Source of the DNA: Clostridium yunnanense
GTDB taxonomy: Bacteria > Bacillota > Clostridia > Clostridiales > Clostridiaceae
Length of the DNA: 64,000 nt
Direction: 5' to 3'
Assembly: GCF_016595795.1 (NCBI RefSeq)
Contig: NZ_JAENHN010000066.1
Location: 214,279 to 278,278, forward strand
The number at the start of each line of letters is the position of its first letter. Position 1 is the stretch's first letter. The position numbers were made by a program, and so were the translations under genes. A model generated the notes under the pieces. The model did not search any database and had not been told where the DNA came from. It was given only the letters and a program-made list of their open reading frames with translations. Of the stretch, positions 54,773 through 63,909 are shown in pieces.

Positions 54773-55237
54773 TTATATTTTCTTATCAAAGAACCATTTG
54801 GTGGTTACTCTGGAAATCCAAAATATTATGCATATGCTAATAAAGGTCCAATACAACTTCCAACCAGTATATTCCAAAATTGCAGTATATTTCTCTGCGA
54901 AGTATTCTATAATTGTAAAAATAAGAGTTATCCCAAAGTAATATACGTATTTAATAGTTTTTGATGAAGCTTCAGGGAAAAATATATTAAAATGAATGCA
55001 CATAATTGGTAACACTAGATACTCAAATAAAAAGCTTGTGCGATTAACACTATGCAATTCTCTGTAAGGATATTCAATAAATCCCAACTGTACAGCACTA
55101 AGTCCTAATATCCAAGTTAGTAACTGTACAAATAAGAAAATGAATTGAGCTTGAAAAAACTTGTTTTTAGGGACAAATAATAGAGAAAAAATTGAAACAC
55201 CTGGAACTGCAAATAATAACATAGTTTCAATTTTCAT
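54773..55237 (-). CDS. CBO0543-like membrane protein, second copy
   Basis: A 154-residue protein with four to five membrane helices. It has the CBO0543-family pattern: FIEYPYRE near the middle, TSFLFEYLVLPIMC, and a C-terminal EYTGWKLYW before the last helix. ATG with AAAGGAG. It follows its paralogue by 2 bases on the minus strand, an apparent tandem duplication. Function unknown. Confidence 0.7.
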   Translation of the reverse strand: MKIETMLLFAVPGVSIFSLLFVPKNKFFQAQFIFLFVQLLTWILGLSAVQLGFIEYPYRELHSVNRTSFLFEYLVLPIMCIHFNIFFPEASSKTIKYVYYFGITLIFTIIEYFAEKYTAILEYTGWKLYWTFISICIIFWISRVTTKWFFDKKI

Positions 55238-55239
55238 TT

Positions 55240-55716
55240 TTAAGCTCCTTTCCTAGTATTTTTGATGAACCAATCACTATATTTAGTGGATATAAAATAC
55301 GTTGCTAAAAGAAGTGGTAGAGAAAAGTACCAATTCCAGGATTTGTATTTGACTAGATTGGTATATTTATTATTAAGAAACTCAATAGTTATTGGTATCG
55401 TTAAAATGAGTAAAGTATATAGAAATCTCCAAGCTAATTTAGACTTTTTTGGATAGTGGATATAATAAATACAAAATATAGACGGATTTATAATAAATCC
55501 ATTTAAAAATGAACTATCTATAGCCTTAGGGAAAAGCCGCACAGGATATTCAAGCATATGTAAATAAGTCAATAAAAGTCCTGCTGGCCATGTGAATGTC
55601 TGATATACCAAAATTGCTAAAAAAGCACTTTTAATATTTCTCTTACGTATAAATATTAAAAGTGATAAAATTGAAAGCCCTATAAGTAGGCAAATAACTA
55701 TATAGTCCTTTCTCAT
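55240..55716 (-). CDS. CBO0543-like membrane protein, first copy
   Basis: A 158-residue membrane protein paralogous to the next one: LEYPVRLFPKA, FIINPSIFCIYYIHYP, KYKSWNWYFSLP. I choose ATG 55716 with GAGGAGATG at proper spacing over an earlier ATG that overlaps it. The pair may form a heteromer. Confidence 0.7.
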   Translation of the reverse strand: MRKDYIVICLLIGLSILSLLIFIRKRNIKSAFLAILVYQTFTWPAGLLLTYLHMLEYPVRLFPKAIDSSFLNGFIINPSIFCIYYIHYPKKSKLAWRFLYTLLILTIPITIEFLNNKYTNLVKYKSWNWYFSLPLLLATYFISTKYSDWFIKNTRKGA

Positions 55717-55760
55717 TATAATCATCTCCTCTTAATATATATTGGTATTTAAATACAGAA

Positions 55761-55979
55761 TTATACATAGTACTGAAAGTTTACATAAGGAACCTTCTTT
55801 TTGTTCAGAAAATCTATTGCTGTTTCCAGTAGCATCTTGCCATATCCGTTTCCTCTAAAAGATTTCTTTAAACCTAGATCAAAAACAGCTTTTCCATCTT
55901 CTATTTCGAACAATAAAAATCCTATTTCTTGTCCATTTAGTGCAGCTATAAAGTAGCAATTGTTATCATCAAGTTCCAT
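55761..55979 (-). pseudogene. truncated GNAT acetyltransferase
   Basis: A 72-residue frame containing only the middle of a GNAT domain: FIAALNGQEIGFLLFEI and the acetyl-CoA motif FRGNGYGKMLL. The N-terminal strands and the C-terminal part (A..LY.K.GF) are missing, so it is likely a fragment, though a very short acetyltransferase-like protein is possible. Ribosome site is poor. Confidence 0.55.
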
Positions 55980-56205
55980 AAGCAATGGCCTTTATTTGAC
56001 TAGTATAATATAAACGAAATGATGAAATGTTTATAAAGGTTATTACATATAGTAAAAATAGCTTTTAAAACTTTTAGAAAGATATATCTACTGTATGAAA
56101 TTAGTTTTTTTGAGTAAGTTTATGTATCTAAAAGAATTGATTTTAATATAAGGGATAAATTTCTTATAATAAAGTAAATGAAAAATATATAGGTTGGTGA
56201 TTTAT

Positions 56206-56553
56206 ATGAAAGAATACGATATTTTAGGAGAAAAAGTTAAAGTCACAGTTGATAGACCTCTTGGTACATATCATCCAAGACATAAAACTATTTTTTATAC
56301 AGTAAACTATGGGTATGTAGAAGGGATTATTGCTGGTGATGGAGCGGAGCAGGATGCGTATATCTTAGGAATTGATGTACCTGTAGAAAGTTTTACTGGA
56401 AAGGTGATAGCAGTAGTACATAGGTTGGATGATGTGGAAGATAAGTGGGTTGTTGTGCCAGAAGATTTTATTTTAAAAGAGGAAGATATAAGGAAGGCAG
56501 TGAATTTCCAAGAACAATTTTTTACTACAGAGTATTATTGCTTATACAAATAG
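56206..56553 (+). CDS. small inorganic-pyrophosphatase-like protein
   Basis: A 115-residue protein resembling a minimal family I inorganic pyrophosphatase: VTVDRPLGTYHPRHKTIFY, VNYGYVEG and the acidic metal loop DGAEQDAYILGID. Canonical enzymes are about 170 residues, so activity is uncertain. I choose ATG 56206 over a GTG 12 bases earlier; AGGTTGGTGAT precedes it. Confidence 0.75.
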   Translation: MKEYDILGEKVKVTVDRPLGTYHPRHKTIFYTVNYGYVEGIIAGDGAEQDAYILGIDVPVESFTGKVIAVVHRLDDVEDKWVVVPEDFILKEEDIRKAVNFQEQFFTTEYYCLYK

Positions 56554-57041
56554 GAGAAGTATAAATATTTAATATTATATGGGCTTTGCTTTTTTTAGAG
56601 CAAAGTAGAACTTATTAGATACAATATTGCAGTGCAGCTACTGAAAATATTCTTTTAGCTGCAGCAGGAATAGGTCTTGGGACTGTGTGGATTGGTTTTT
56701 ATACCTCGCTAGGTAAGATCAAAGCCATTCGTAAAATTTTAAATATACCAGAACAGATTATACTTCTAGGTTCTGTTTATGTTGGTTACAGTGGAAAGAT
56801 AAAAGAACCAAGAATTTAATATAATGAAAAAGTTATAAAAAACAAAAATATTTTTAATTATTTATCTATAATAAGATGTATTTATACAATCCTGTGAATA
56901 TATTTGAAATATGAGATGTGTGAGGTTTTCTCATTTTCAAAAATACTAATATATATTCTAAAATCAGAAAAAAATCATGTATATTTTTCGAATTATTTCA
57001 ATATATATGTAGTGTTAATAATATATATAGGAGGGTATATC
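56554..57041. other. intergenic region, 488 bases
   Basis: It contains a nitroreductase remnant (56619-56819). The rest is AT-rich, with a possible weak SigE-like element (GTATATT and CAATATAT, about 56980-57010) before spoIVA. Confidence 0.4.
56619..56819 (+). pseudogene. nitroreductase C-terminal remnant
   Basis: An open stretch without a start, preceded by an in-frame TAG, encodes YCSAATENILLAAAGIGLG and IRKILNIPEQIILLGSVYVGY, the C-terminal half of a flavin nitroreductase (DCSAATENILLAA.. LNIPEHI..). The N-terminal FMN-binding half is absent. Confidence 0.75.
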
Positions 57042-58520
57042 TTGGACAGCTTTAATATATATAAGGATATAGCTGAAAGAACCCAAGGTGACATTTACGT
57101 TGGTGTTGTTGGGCCTGTAAGAACTGGTAAGTCTACATTTATTAAAAGATTCATGGATCTTATGGTAATACCAAAGATAGAAAATTCATATAAAAAAGAA
57201 AGGGCAAAGGATGAGCTGCCACAATCAGGATCAGGCAAAAGTATTCATACTACTGAACCTAAATTCATACCTAATGAAGCTATAGAAATCTCTTTAGATG
57301 AAGGCTTAAAATTCAAGGTAAGAATGGTTGATTGTGTTGGTTATATTGTAAAAGGAGCTTTAGGCTATATGGAGGGCGAGCAAGCAAAGATGGTTACCAC
57401 TCCATGGTTTGATTATGAGATTCCTTTTGAAGATGCCGCGGAAATCGGTACAAGAAAGGTAATAACTGATCATTCAACTATCGGCTTAGTTATAACAACA
57501 GATGGCAGCATAACAGGAATACCTAGAGAAGATTACGTTGATGCTGAGGAAAGAGTAATTCAAGAATTAAAAACAATAGATAAACCTTTCATAATTGTAC
57601 TTAATACAACTAAAGTAAATGCAGCTGAAACAAAAGAACTTAAGCTTCAACTTGAAGCAAAGTACAGTGTTCCAGTGCAGATTATGGATGTATTATCCAT
57701 GAAGGAAGAAGACATAACCAATTTATTCAAAAAAGTACTTAAGGAATTCCCAGTGAAGGAAGTAAACATAGATATGCCAGAATGGATAGAAAAATTAGAT
57801 CCATCTCACTGGTTAAAAGAGAATTTCTTAAACATAGTTAAGGATATGTGTAAAAACATATTTAAAGTTAGAGACATAAAGACTTGCTTGGATGGATATA
57901 GAGAAGAAGATTTCATGGGACTTACTGATATTGATGAGATGAACCTAGGCGATGGTACAGCAAGAATAAAGCTAAATCCAAAGCAAGGCATTTTCTATAA
58001 AATACTTAGTGAATTATGTGGCAATGAAATTGCATCCGAAAGTGAACTTATGACTTTAATGAAAGACCTTAATGAAGCAAAGGTTGAATATGATAAGGTT
58101 TCAGACGCTTTAAAGGAAGTTAAAGAAACGGGTTATGGACTTGTAGCACCTCAGCTAACAGAAATGAAGTTTGAAGATCCAGAGTTTGTAAAGCAAGGTG
58201 GAAAGTATGTGGTTAAGCTAAAAGCCAGCGCTCCAAGCTTGCATTTTATAAAGGCGGATATCGAAACAGAGATATCACCAATAATGGGTACTGAAAAGGA
58301 AACAGAAGAGTTATTTAAATCTCTTCTAGAACAGTTCGAAAGTGATCCAACAAAACTATGGCAGAGCAATATGTTCGGTAAGTCACTTGAAGTTCTTGTA
58401 AAAGAAGGACTACAGAATAAGTTATACAAGATGCCAGAAGATGTTCAAGTTAAGATCCAAAAGACTCTTCAGAAGATAATAAATGAAGGTAATGGTGGAC
58501 TTATCTGCATAATTCTATAG
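57042..58520 (+). CDS. spoIVA: spore coat morphogenetic ATPase SpoIVA
   Basis: A 492-residue protein, identical in length to Bacillus SpoIVA, that polymerises on the forespore surface as the coat basement. Walker A GPVRTGKST (24-32), start DSFNIYKDIAERTQGDIYVG, SGKSIHTTEPKF switch region, DHSTIGLVITTDGS, and the conserved C-terminus. TTG start at 57042 with AGGAGGG; a longer frame from an ATG at 56904 lacks a ribosome site and homology. Normally near gpsA in clostridia but here about 31.7 kb away. Its mother-cell SigE control is expected. Confidence 0.95.
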   Translation: MDSFNIYKDIAERTQGDIYVGVVGPVRTGKSTFIKRFMDLMVIPKIENSYKKERAKDELPQSGSGKSIHTTEPKFIPNEAIEISLDEGLKFKVRMVDCVGYIVKGALGYMEGEQAKMVTTPWFDYEIPFEDAAEIGTRKVITDHSTIGLVITTDGSITGIPREDYVDAEERVIQELKTIDKPFIIVLNTTKVNAAETKELKLQLEAKYSVPVQIMDVLSMKEEDITNLFKKVLKEFPVKEVNIDMPEWIEKLDPSHWLKENFLNIVKDMCKNIFKVRDIKTCLDGYREEDFMGLTDIDEMNLGDGTARIKLNPKQGIFYKILSELCGNEIASESELMTLMKDLNEAKVEYDKVSDALKEVKETGYGLVAPQLTEMKFEDPEFVKQGGKYVVKLKASAPSLHFIKADIETEISPIMGTEKETEELFKSLLEQFESDPTKLWQSNMFGKSLEVLVKEGLQNKLYKMPEDVQVKIQKTLQKIINEGNGGLICIIL

Positions 58521-58539
58521 CACATTAGTTGAAAAATAT

Positions 58540-58579
58540 AACCAATTACATTAGTTGCTGATGTAATTGGTTATTTTTG
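58540..58579 (+). terminator. spoIVA terminator
   Basis: AACCAATTACAT / ATGTAATTGGTT perfect 12-bp arms with TTATTTTTG after. Confidence 0.85.
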
Positions 58580-58621
58580 TTTTCCAAGTACTTCTTTAAT
58601 AAAGTTATTTTATAATCTTGT

Positions 58622-58742
58622 AACTTAGAAATATGATGATTTTTTGATATAATCAATTAATATTAAGAACAATCCAGCGGCTACACACAATCCTACAATA
58701 AAATTAGTCAGTATAAGTCCAGAGGTATAAAAAGGAGTGATT
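58622..58742 (-). pseudogene. possible membrane-protein remnant
   Basis: Minus-strand open stretch without a start codon, translating to TPFYTSGLILTNFIVG and LCVAAGLFLILIDYIKK, then stop. The hydrophobic pattern suggests the C-terminus of a small membrane protein. Family unknown. Confidence 0.3.
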
Positions 58743-58893
58743 AAATACTCAGAATATTAACAAACATATGATGGTTGGTCTTAATTTAATTTTATAAAAT
58801 ATTTATTGTAAATGTGCTTTTAGTTACAGCAATTTTTAGTGGGAAGTGTTATACTAAATAATAATAATAATTGTTAAAAGAGGAGCGGGTATA

Positions 58894-59286
58894 ATGTTTA
58901 ATTGGAAACCTGAGTTTGAATTAGGTATGGAAAAGATAGACAATGAACATAAAAAATTATTTGAAATAGCTAATAAAGGCTATGAGCTTTTAAAAAATGA
59001 TTTTTATGTGGACAAGTATGATAGAATAATGGAAATAATCGTAGAGTTAAGAGACTATGCTCAGTTTCACTTTACAGCTGAGGAAGAATATCTTGCAAGC
59101 ATAGGTTATAAGAAATTATTCTCCCATAAGATCGAACATGATTCCTTTATGCAAAAAGTAAACAATGTTAATTTAAATGATGTGGATTCTAATCAAGATA
59201 AATATGTTCAAGATTTATTAGACTTTATAGTTTTATGGATTAAAGAACACATAATGGAAAAAGACAGAGAATACGTAAATCCATAA
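58894..59286 (+). CDS. bacteriohemerythrin
   Basis: A 130-residue four-helix hemerythrin that binds a diiron-oxygen centre. Ligands are visible: His19 (DNEHKKLF), His59 and Glu63 (HFTAEEEYL), His78 and His82 (HKIEH), His119 and Asp124 (EHIMEKD). It probably stores or senses O2 in this anaerobe. RBS GAGGAG; own terminator. Confidence 0.93.
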   Translation: MFNWKPEFELGMEKIDNEHKKLFEIANKGYELLKNDFYVDKYDRIMEIIVELRDYAQFHFTAEEEYLASIGYKKLFSHKIEHDSFMQKVNNVNLNDVDSNQDKYVQDLLDFIVLWIKEHIMEKDREYVNP

Positions 59287-59418
59287 GATACACATTTTCT
59301 TAGATGTCTTTAAGAAGAGAAATAAAATGATTTTCTCTTTTTGTAGAAACAGCCATTTGAAATACGTGTAATTATTATTTACACCAGTATAACTTCTATT
59401 GTAATCATTGAAATCAAT

Positions 59419-59460
59419 AACCAATTCATCTATAATAATATAGAAGAATTGGTTATTTTT
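59419..59460 (+). terminator. hemerythrin-gene terminator
   Basis: AACCAATTC / GAATTGGTT arms with a T-rich tail; its right arm overlaps a false upstream extension of the next gene. Confidence 0.75.
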
Positions 59461-59496
59461 GTTATAAGGAATAGTATTGAGTGGGGAGTTTTTATA

Positions 59497-60063
59497 TTGA
59501 GGAATATTGGTAAAGCTAAAGTACTTATAATACCTATTATACTCTGTATATTAGGTGTTGTTGAATTCTATAAAATACAAAAAGAAAATGTGGAAGCTAA
59601 TGATTATAGCAAATATTATTTGACATATAAGGAAAATTTAAAGGAGGAAAAGTATTCTGAGGCTAAGGAGTCTCTGAGTGCTGCAAATGCGGTGCGTAGT
59701 ATAGAATTATATGATAAAAAGCTTGAAGAATGTGATAAATTACAAAAGTCTTTAGACTTATACAACCAAGGAACCTATTACTTCAATGCTGAACAGTATA
59801 TTGAAGCGTACACTGCTTTTAATCAAGTTTATAATAATGACACTGAAAGATATGCTTTAGCACAAGAGAAGCTTAAGCAATGTAAGAAGCTTGCTTATGA
59901 AAAGACCATAAAAGATAGTAAATATGAAGAAAATGAAAAAAGTTACGCAATTGCTGCAATTATAACACATGATTATTTGTATTTCATAGGTAACGACAAC
60001 ACTATAAGAGAATTAAACGAAAAGTATAAAAGCTTACGAGATGGTACAGCTGAAAAGAAATAA
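59497..60063 (+). CDS. membrane-anchored TPR-like protein
   Basis: A 188-residue protein: one N-terminal helix (about 6-22, KAKVLIIPIILCILGVV) then an extracytoplasmic or cytoplasmic helical domain with TPR-like pairs (YLTYKENLKEEKYSEAKESL; SLDLYNQGTYYFNAEQYIEAYTAFNQVY). TTG at 59497 with GTGGGGAG 8 bases away is preferred; an earlier TTG lies in the terminator stem. It precedes another membrane-anchored protein by 21 bases, so both may work together at the envelope. Confidence 0.66.
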   Translation: MRNIGKAKVLIIPIILCILGVVEFYKIQKENVEANDYSKYYLTYKENLKEEKYSEAKESLSAANAVRSIELYDKKLEECDKLQKSLDLYNQGTYYFNAEQYIEAYTAFNQVYNNDTERYALAQEKLKQCKKLAYEKTIKDSKYEENEKSYAIAAIITHDYLYFIGNDNTIRELNEKYKSLRDGTAEKK

Positions 60064-60084
60064 TCCTATTTAGGAGGGAATTTA

Positions 60085-60894
60085 TTGAAGATCAAAAAAG
60101 AATATGTTTTTTTTATTCTTGTAATATTAGTATTAATAATATCAGCAAATATTCTGTATATTAAAAATGACAATAGATCTCAAGCGAAGCCTAAAGGAAA
60201 AGAAAAAGAAATCACAAGATTTTTACAAGCTTACGGTAACTTTTTTGCGCCAGAGGGTGAAAAGTATTTCTTGAATCTTTATTATTTTTATTCTAATAAA
60301 GATGAATTACAATCCCAAATTGAAAGAATTGAGTTTATTGATGCTAAAGATATAGAAATTACATCTTTTAAAATAATAGATGTTACAAATATTGAAAATT
60401 ATAATATAAGGACCATCCCAATTGAAGTTATATTTCACAAAAAAGGTAGGTATCAACTTAATAAGATCAACATAACTGATCAAGCTGGAGCTAGTCATCT
60501 ATTTGATATAGGAAAATTGAATATAACAGTTGAAAATAAAAGCTCTGACCAAGATATAAGACTAGGAGATAAATATCCTGCTATAAGAAATAATTTTAAT
60601 AGTTATGAATTTTCTTTAGATAATGTAACTAATAGTGATATAACAATAACAGATATAGATTTTAGAGATACCAATTTGAAATATAATTTTGATAAAAAGT
60701 TTATTAAAGCTAACTCTAACTTAAGGGATGAATTTAAGTTCGATTTTAAAGAAAAGCAATATTCATATTATATTTTAAGACCTAAAATAGAGTATCAAAT
60801 AGATGGAAAAACGAAATACTTTTATCCTACTTTAACTTATTATGATATTAATTCTATAAAGAAAGAGGTTTTAGAAAAAGATAAATTGAGGTAG
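60085..60894 (+). CDS. membrane-anchored protein of unknown function
   Basis: A 269-residue protein: N-terminal anchor (about 7-25, FFILVILVLIISANILYI) then a beta-rich domain with repeated ITDxxD strands and hydrophobic strand patterns (FIDAKDIEITSFKIIDV; NVTNSDITITDIDF), suggesting an immunoglobulin-like or similar exported fold. TTG start with AGGAGGG. Operon partner of the TPR-like protein. Not recognised. Confidence 0.6.
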   Translation: MKIKKEYVFFILVILVLIISANILYIKNDNRSQAKPKGKEKEITRFLQAYGNFFAPEGEKYFLNLYYFYSNKDELQSQIERIEFIDAKDIEITSFKIIDVTNIENYNIRTIPIEVIFHKKGRYQLNKINITDQAGASHLFDIGKLNITVENKSSDQDIRLGDKYPAIRNNFNSYEFSLDNVTNSDITITDIDFRDTNLKYNFDKKFIKANSNLRDEFKFDFKEKQYSYYILRPKIEYQIDGKTKYFYPTLTYYDINSIKKEVLEKDKLR

Positions 60895-60979
60895 CTAGTG
60901 ATTGATATGGGGGTGAATTACGAAAGCTTAAGTTATGAGTGTGTATTTTCGATGAAGATCTTTATAATAACGATAGTAA

Positions 60980-61016
60980 AAGGTGAGCAGAAATAGAAAA
61001 TCTGCTCACCTTTCTT
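60980..61016. terminator. bidirectional terminator
   Basis: GGTGAGCAGA / TCTGCTCACC arms between convergent genes, with T-runs on the plus side. Confidence 0.75.
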
Positions 61017-61019
61017 AAA

Positions 61020-61229
61020 TTAAACTTTTTTATATCTTACATGGTCCACGTCTTCATTCACAACAACTATGTTTCTATAAACTCCTTCTTCAACTTCTCT
61101 ATTAAAAATGGCTCCATCTTGTGCATGCTCATTTTTTGGTAAGGTGGCGGACACAACATCCCTAAATTCAAAATGTTCACCTTCAGCTATTCCATTAAGT
61201 TTTTCCATGTCTATATGACTTTTTTCCAT
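61020..61229 (-). CDS. small acidic protein
   Basis: A 69-residue protein rich in Glu, His and Val: FRDVVSATLPKNEHAQDGAI then REVEEGVYRNIVVVN. ATG 61229 with TGGAGG at good spacing; the ATG two codons earlier is too close. Possibly a small folded beta protein; not recognised. Confidence 0.55.
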   Translation of the reverse strand: MEKSHIDMEKLNGIAEGEHFEFRDVVSATLPKNEHAQDGAIFNREVEEGVYRNIVVVNEDVDHVRYKKV

Positions 61230-61585
61230 AACCATAACCTCCAGAATAATTCTAACTATTTCTTTATATATTTTCCTTGTTGAATTTATATATGTATTTA
61301 TTGTGATTTCCTCTAAAGTAATAGAATAGAAAAGAGAAACTGTGAGTTTATGGTATAATAAGTTAAATGAAAGTGAAGATGAAAAACAATAAAGTTTACT
61401 AGTGAGTACATGTATTTAAATTCTATAAGGTGTAGTAGCATGTGATTGATGATGTTAATTGTATGAATATCCTAATAGTTAAATTTAGAAACCTATAAGG
61501 AAATTAGATATGATTAAGTATAATAAGTTATTTTTGAAAATTAAACTAATATTAAAATATTTGACTAAAAGAGTGGAGGGTAATT
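61230..61585. other. intergenic region, 356 bases
   Basis: A promoter-like TGGTATAAT (about 61351-61359) is visible; otherwise AT-rich with no features I can support. Confidence 0.4.
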
Positions 61586-62173
61586 ATGAAATTTGATGTT
61601 AAAGAATTATTCTGGATAAGAGAATTACAAGAAAAATCAGTGGAGCAAGATAAAATAGTTATGCTAACAGAACCAGGTACAGATTTATGGCAGAGGACTT
61701 ATTATGGTTTTAGAAATGACAATGCACCTGCTCTAGTTATGGAAACTAATGAGAAGTTTTTTTCTTTTAGTGTTAAGACAGAATTTGAAAGTAAACACCG
61801 ATTTGATCAGTGTGGAATAGTGCTTTATCAAGATAGTGATAACTGGCTTAAAGCATCAGTTGAATATGAAAATGATGATTATCAAAGACTTGGTAGTGTG
61901 GTCACTAATCACGGCTATTCAGATTGGGCTACTACGGATATTGAAGCTGATATTAAAACTATGTATTACCGATTAAGTCGCCGAGAAAGCGATTTTTGTA
62001 TTGAATGCTCTTATGATGGAGTGAATTATAAACAAATGAGAATATGTCACCTTTTTGAGGGCTCAAAGAATATAAGGTTTGGGATTTATGCCTGCAGTCC
62101 AGAGAAGTCATCCTTTAAAGCTACCTTTACTGAAATGGAGCTTACTGAGTGCAAGTGGTTAGAACATAAATAA
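61586..62173 (+). CDS. DUF1349 (concanavalin-like) protein
   Basis: A 195-residue protein of the DUF1349 family, jelly-roll/laminin-G-like fold: WQRTYYGFRNDNAPALVM, FDQCGIVLYQDSDNWLKASVEYE, SVVTNHGYSDWATT and FGIYACSP are family marks. Probably binds a carbohydrate or similar ligand; the function is unknown. GTGGAGGG site. Confidence 0.82.
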   Translation: MKFDVKELFWIRELQEKSVEQDKIVMLTEPGTDLWQRTYYGFRNDNAPALVMETNEKFFSFSVKTEFESKHRFDQCGIVLYQDSDNWLKASVEYENDDYQRLGSVVTNHGYSDWATTDIEADIKTMYYRLSRRESDFCIECSYDGVNYKQMRICHLFEGSKNIRFGIYACSPEKSSFKATFTEMELTECKWLEHK

Positions 62174-62179
62174 GATTTA

Positions 62180-62226
62180 AAGTATCTACAAAGTTAAAAC
62201 AATACAGCTTTGTAGATACTTTTTTA
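62180..62226 (+). terminator. DUF1349 gene terminator
   Basis: AAGTATCTACAAAG / CTTTGTAGATACTT perfect 14-bp arms with a T-run. Confidence 0.9.
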
Positions 62227-62402
62227 TATCTATTTCTAAACTCTTGAATAAAACTCAAATACATATATAAATCTCGCATCTATAGGAACTTTATTTAATA
62301 GATATAATATCAAATTTTGAAGGTTAAAAACAATTAGTTGCTTTGTTAATGTATAGGGATTTTTATAAGGTAAACACTATAGTAATATAGGAGGTGTTAT
62401 AG

Positions 62403-63524
62403 ATGAAGGTTGCTATCATGGGAGCAGGAATGTCGGGACTTTCTTGTGCTATAACTTTAGAAAGGAATGGAATCACACCAGTGATTTTTGAAAATCGCAG
62501 TATGGTAGGAGATAGGTTCGTCAACGCTGAGGCAATGTTTTGTGTCCTCAACAGACCTTTTAAAGATGAAATTAAATATTTATCAGAAAATTGCCATATA
62601 GATTTAAAGCCTGTAGATGTTGTTGAAAAGCTCACTATTCATTCTAAAAATGAGACAGGAAATATTGAGGGGAAAATAGGATATACCAACATAAGAGGCA
62701 GACATAAGAATTCATATGAGTCTCAGTTAGCTAGACAAGTAAAATCTGAAATTAACTATAACTCAACTTATGATTATGCATATCTATGTAAAAACTTCGA
62801 TTACGTAGTACTGGCTACAGGGGATGGTCAATATTCATCAGCTATTGGAAATTATAAGTGTGATTTGACTGTAACTATAAAAGGTGCCACTATTGAGGGC
62901 AACTTCATTACAAAGCATCCTCATGTGTGGTTTGATTACGATGTACTGCCTAAAGGATATGCATGGATCATACCATTCTCAGAAAAAGAAGCAAATTTAG
63001 TAATTGCTTATCCCGATTACCCTGATAATCTAAAGTTGGATGTAGACGTAATGTGGCAAAAAGCCTATGATTTAGCATGCAAGAACTTAAAACAAAGTTT
63101 TAGAATCACAGACAAATTCGAAATCACAAGATATATGATGGGAATATGTAATAAAGCTAAAATAGACAATACCTATTTTGCAGGAAATTGTTTTGGAACT
63201 ATATCACCTGGTCTTGGTTTCGGGCAGTTTGCTTCAATCTTAACCGGTGTATATGCTGCTTATGATATTTGCAATATAGGAGTTTATGAGGAACTCACTA
63301 AACCTTTATTTGAAAATTATAATCATTCCTTGGTCTTTAGAAGGTTCTTAGAGAGCTTAACCAATGAGCAGATGGATATACATATTAAAAATTTAGATAG
63401 TAAAATTCTTGATTCTTTAATAGATAAGATATGTAGCACTGATGGCGGTATAGATCTATTAAAGATATCAACGCCTTTAATGAGATTATGGAACAATTAT
63501 AAAGAACATAGCCATAACAAATAA
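62403..63524 (+). CDS. FAD-dependent oxidoreductase (geranylgeranyl-reductase-like)
   Basis: A 373-residue flavoprotein. The N-terminal Rossmann motif is GAGMSGLSCAITLERNG (7-23). An FAD/NADP-type ATG motif DYVVLATGDG (about 137-146) and GYAWIIPFSEKEANL, then a C-terminal GNCFGTISPGLGFGQFASILTG (FAD-contact GD-like region). It resembles GGR/FixC-like oxidoreductases; substrate not readable. GGAGGTG ribosome site. Confidence 0.78.
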   Translation: MKVAIMGAGMSGLSCAITLERNGITPVIFENRSMVGDRFVNAEAMFCVLNRPFKDEIKYLSENCHIDLKPVDVVEKLTIHSKNETGNIEGKIGYTNIRGRHKNSYESQLARQVKSEINYNSTYDYAYLCKNFDYVVLATGDGQYSSAIGNYKCDLTVTIKGATIEGNFITKHPHVWFDYDVLPKGYAWIIPFSEKEANLVIAYPDYPDNLKLDVDVMWQKAYDLACKNLKQSFRITDKFEITRYMMGICNKAKIDNTYFAGNCFGTISPGLGFGQFASILTGVYAAYDICNIGVYEELTKPLFENYNHSLVFRRFLESLTNEQMDIHIKNLDSKILDSLIDKICSTDGGIDLLKISTPLMRLWNNYKEHSHNK

Positions 63525-63874
63525 ATAATTTATATCACATATAAGTTTCAAGATTATAGATAGTATTTATTCGAACAAATAATTCTACATCTAGGTATAG
63601 AAGCATAAAAGCGCTACAAATATTACGTCATAGTTTCTTTAGTAACAATATTTAGGCGAAAACACTTCCAAGTGTATCAACTAGTGGAATATTTAGAAAT
63701 AAAGAGATATATCAAAAAAATGTATAAGTAAATTGTTCTCAGGGCATATTACATAATATTGAGTATTAATTAATATGATATTATAGGTTATGTCGCTGCA
63801 ACACAGTTCGACAAAACAACACAAAGTTTTAAAACAAAATTTAAATTAAATTTAAAAAAGTTTTTAAAAATGTG

Positions 63875-63903
63875 TTGACAAAGAAATCTTACGGTGGTAA
63901 GAT
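63875..63903 (+). promoter_or_regulatory. rRNA operon promoter
   Basis: TTGACA (63875-63880), 17-base spacer, TAAGAT (63898-63903). An A/T-rich UP-element-like tract lies at about 63815-63874. A leader with GGTCTTTGAAAATTAAACAG (63939-63958) is typical of clostridial 16S leaders, including a boxA-like part. Confidence 0.85.
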
Positions 63904-63909
63904 ATAAAA

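Larger units (their letters stand above)
58521..58893. other. intergenic region, 373 bases
   Basis: Besides the terminator it carries a minus-strand membrane-protein remnant at about 58622-58742. No other signal is clear. Confidence 0.45.

Noticed and set aside
56904..57041. N-terminal extension of spoIVA from an upstream ATG
   Set aside because: It lacks a ribosome site, and the protein from TTG 57042 has the exact SpoIVA start and length.
59449..59496. Longer start for the TPR-like gene
   Set aside because: That TTG is inside the right arm of the hemerythrin-gene terminator, whereas TTG 59497 has a proper ribosome site.
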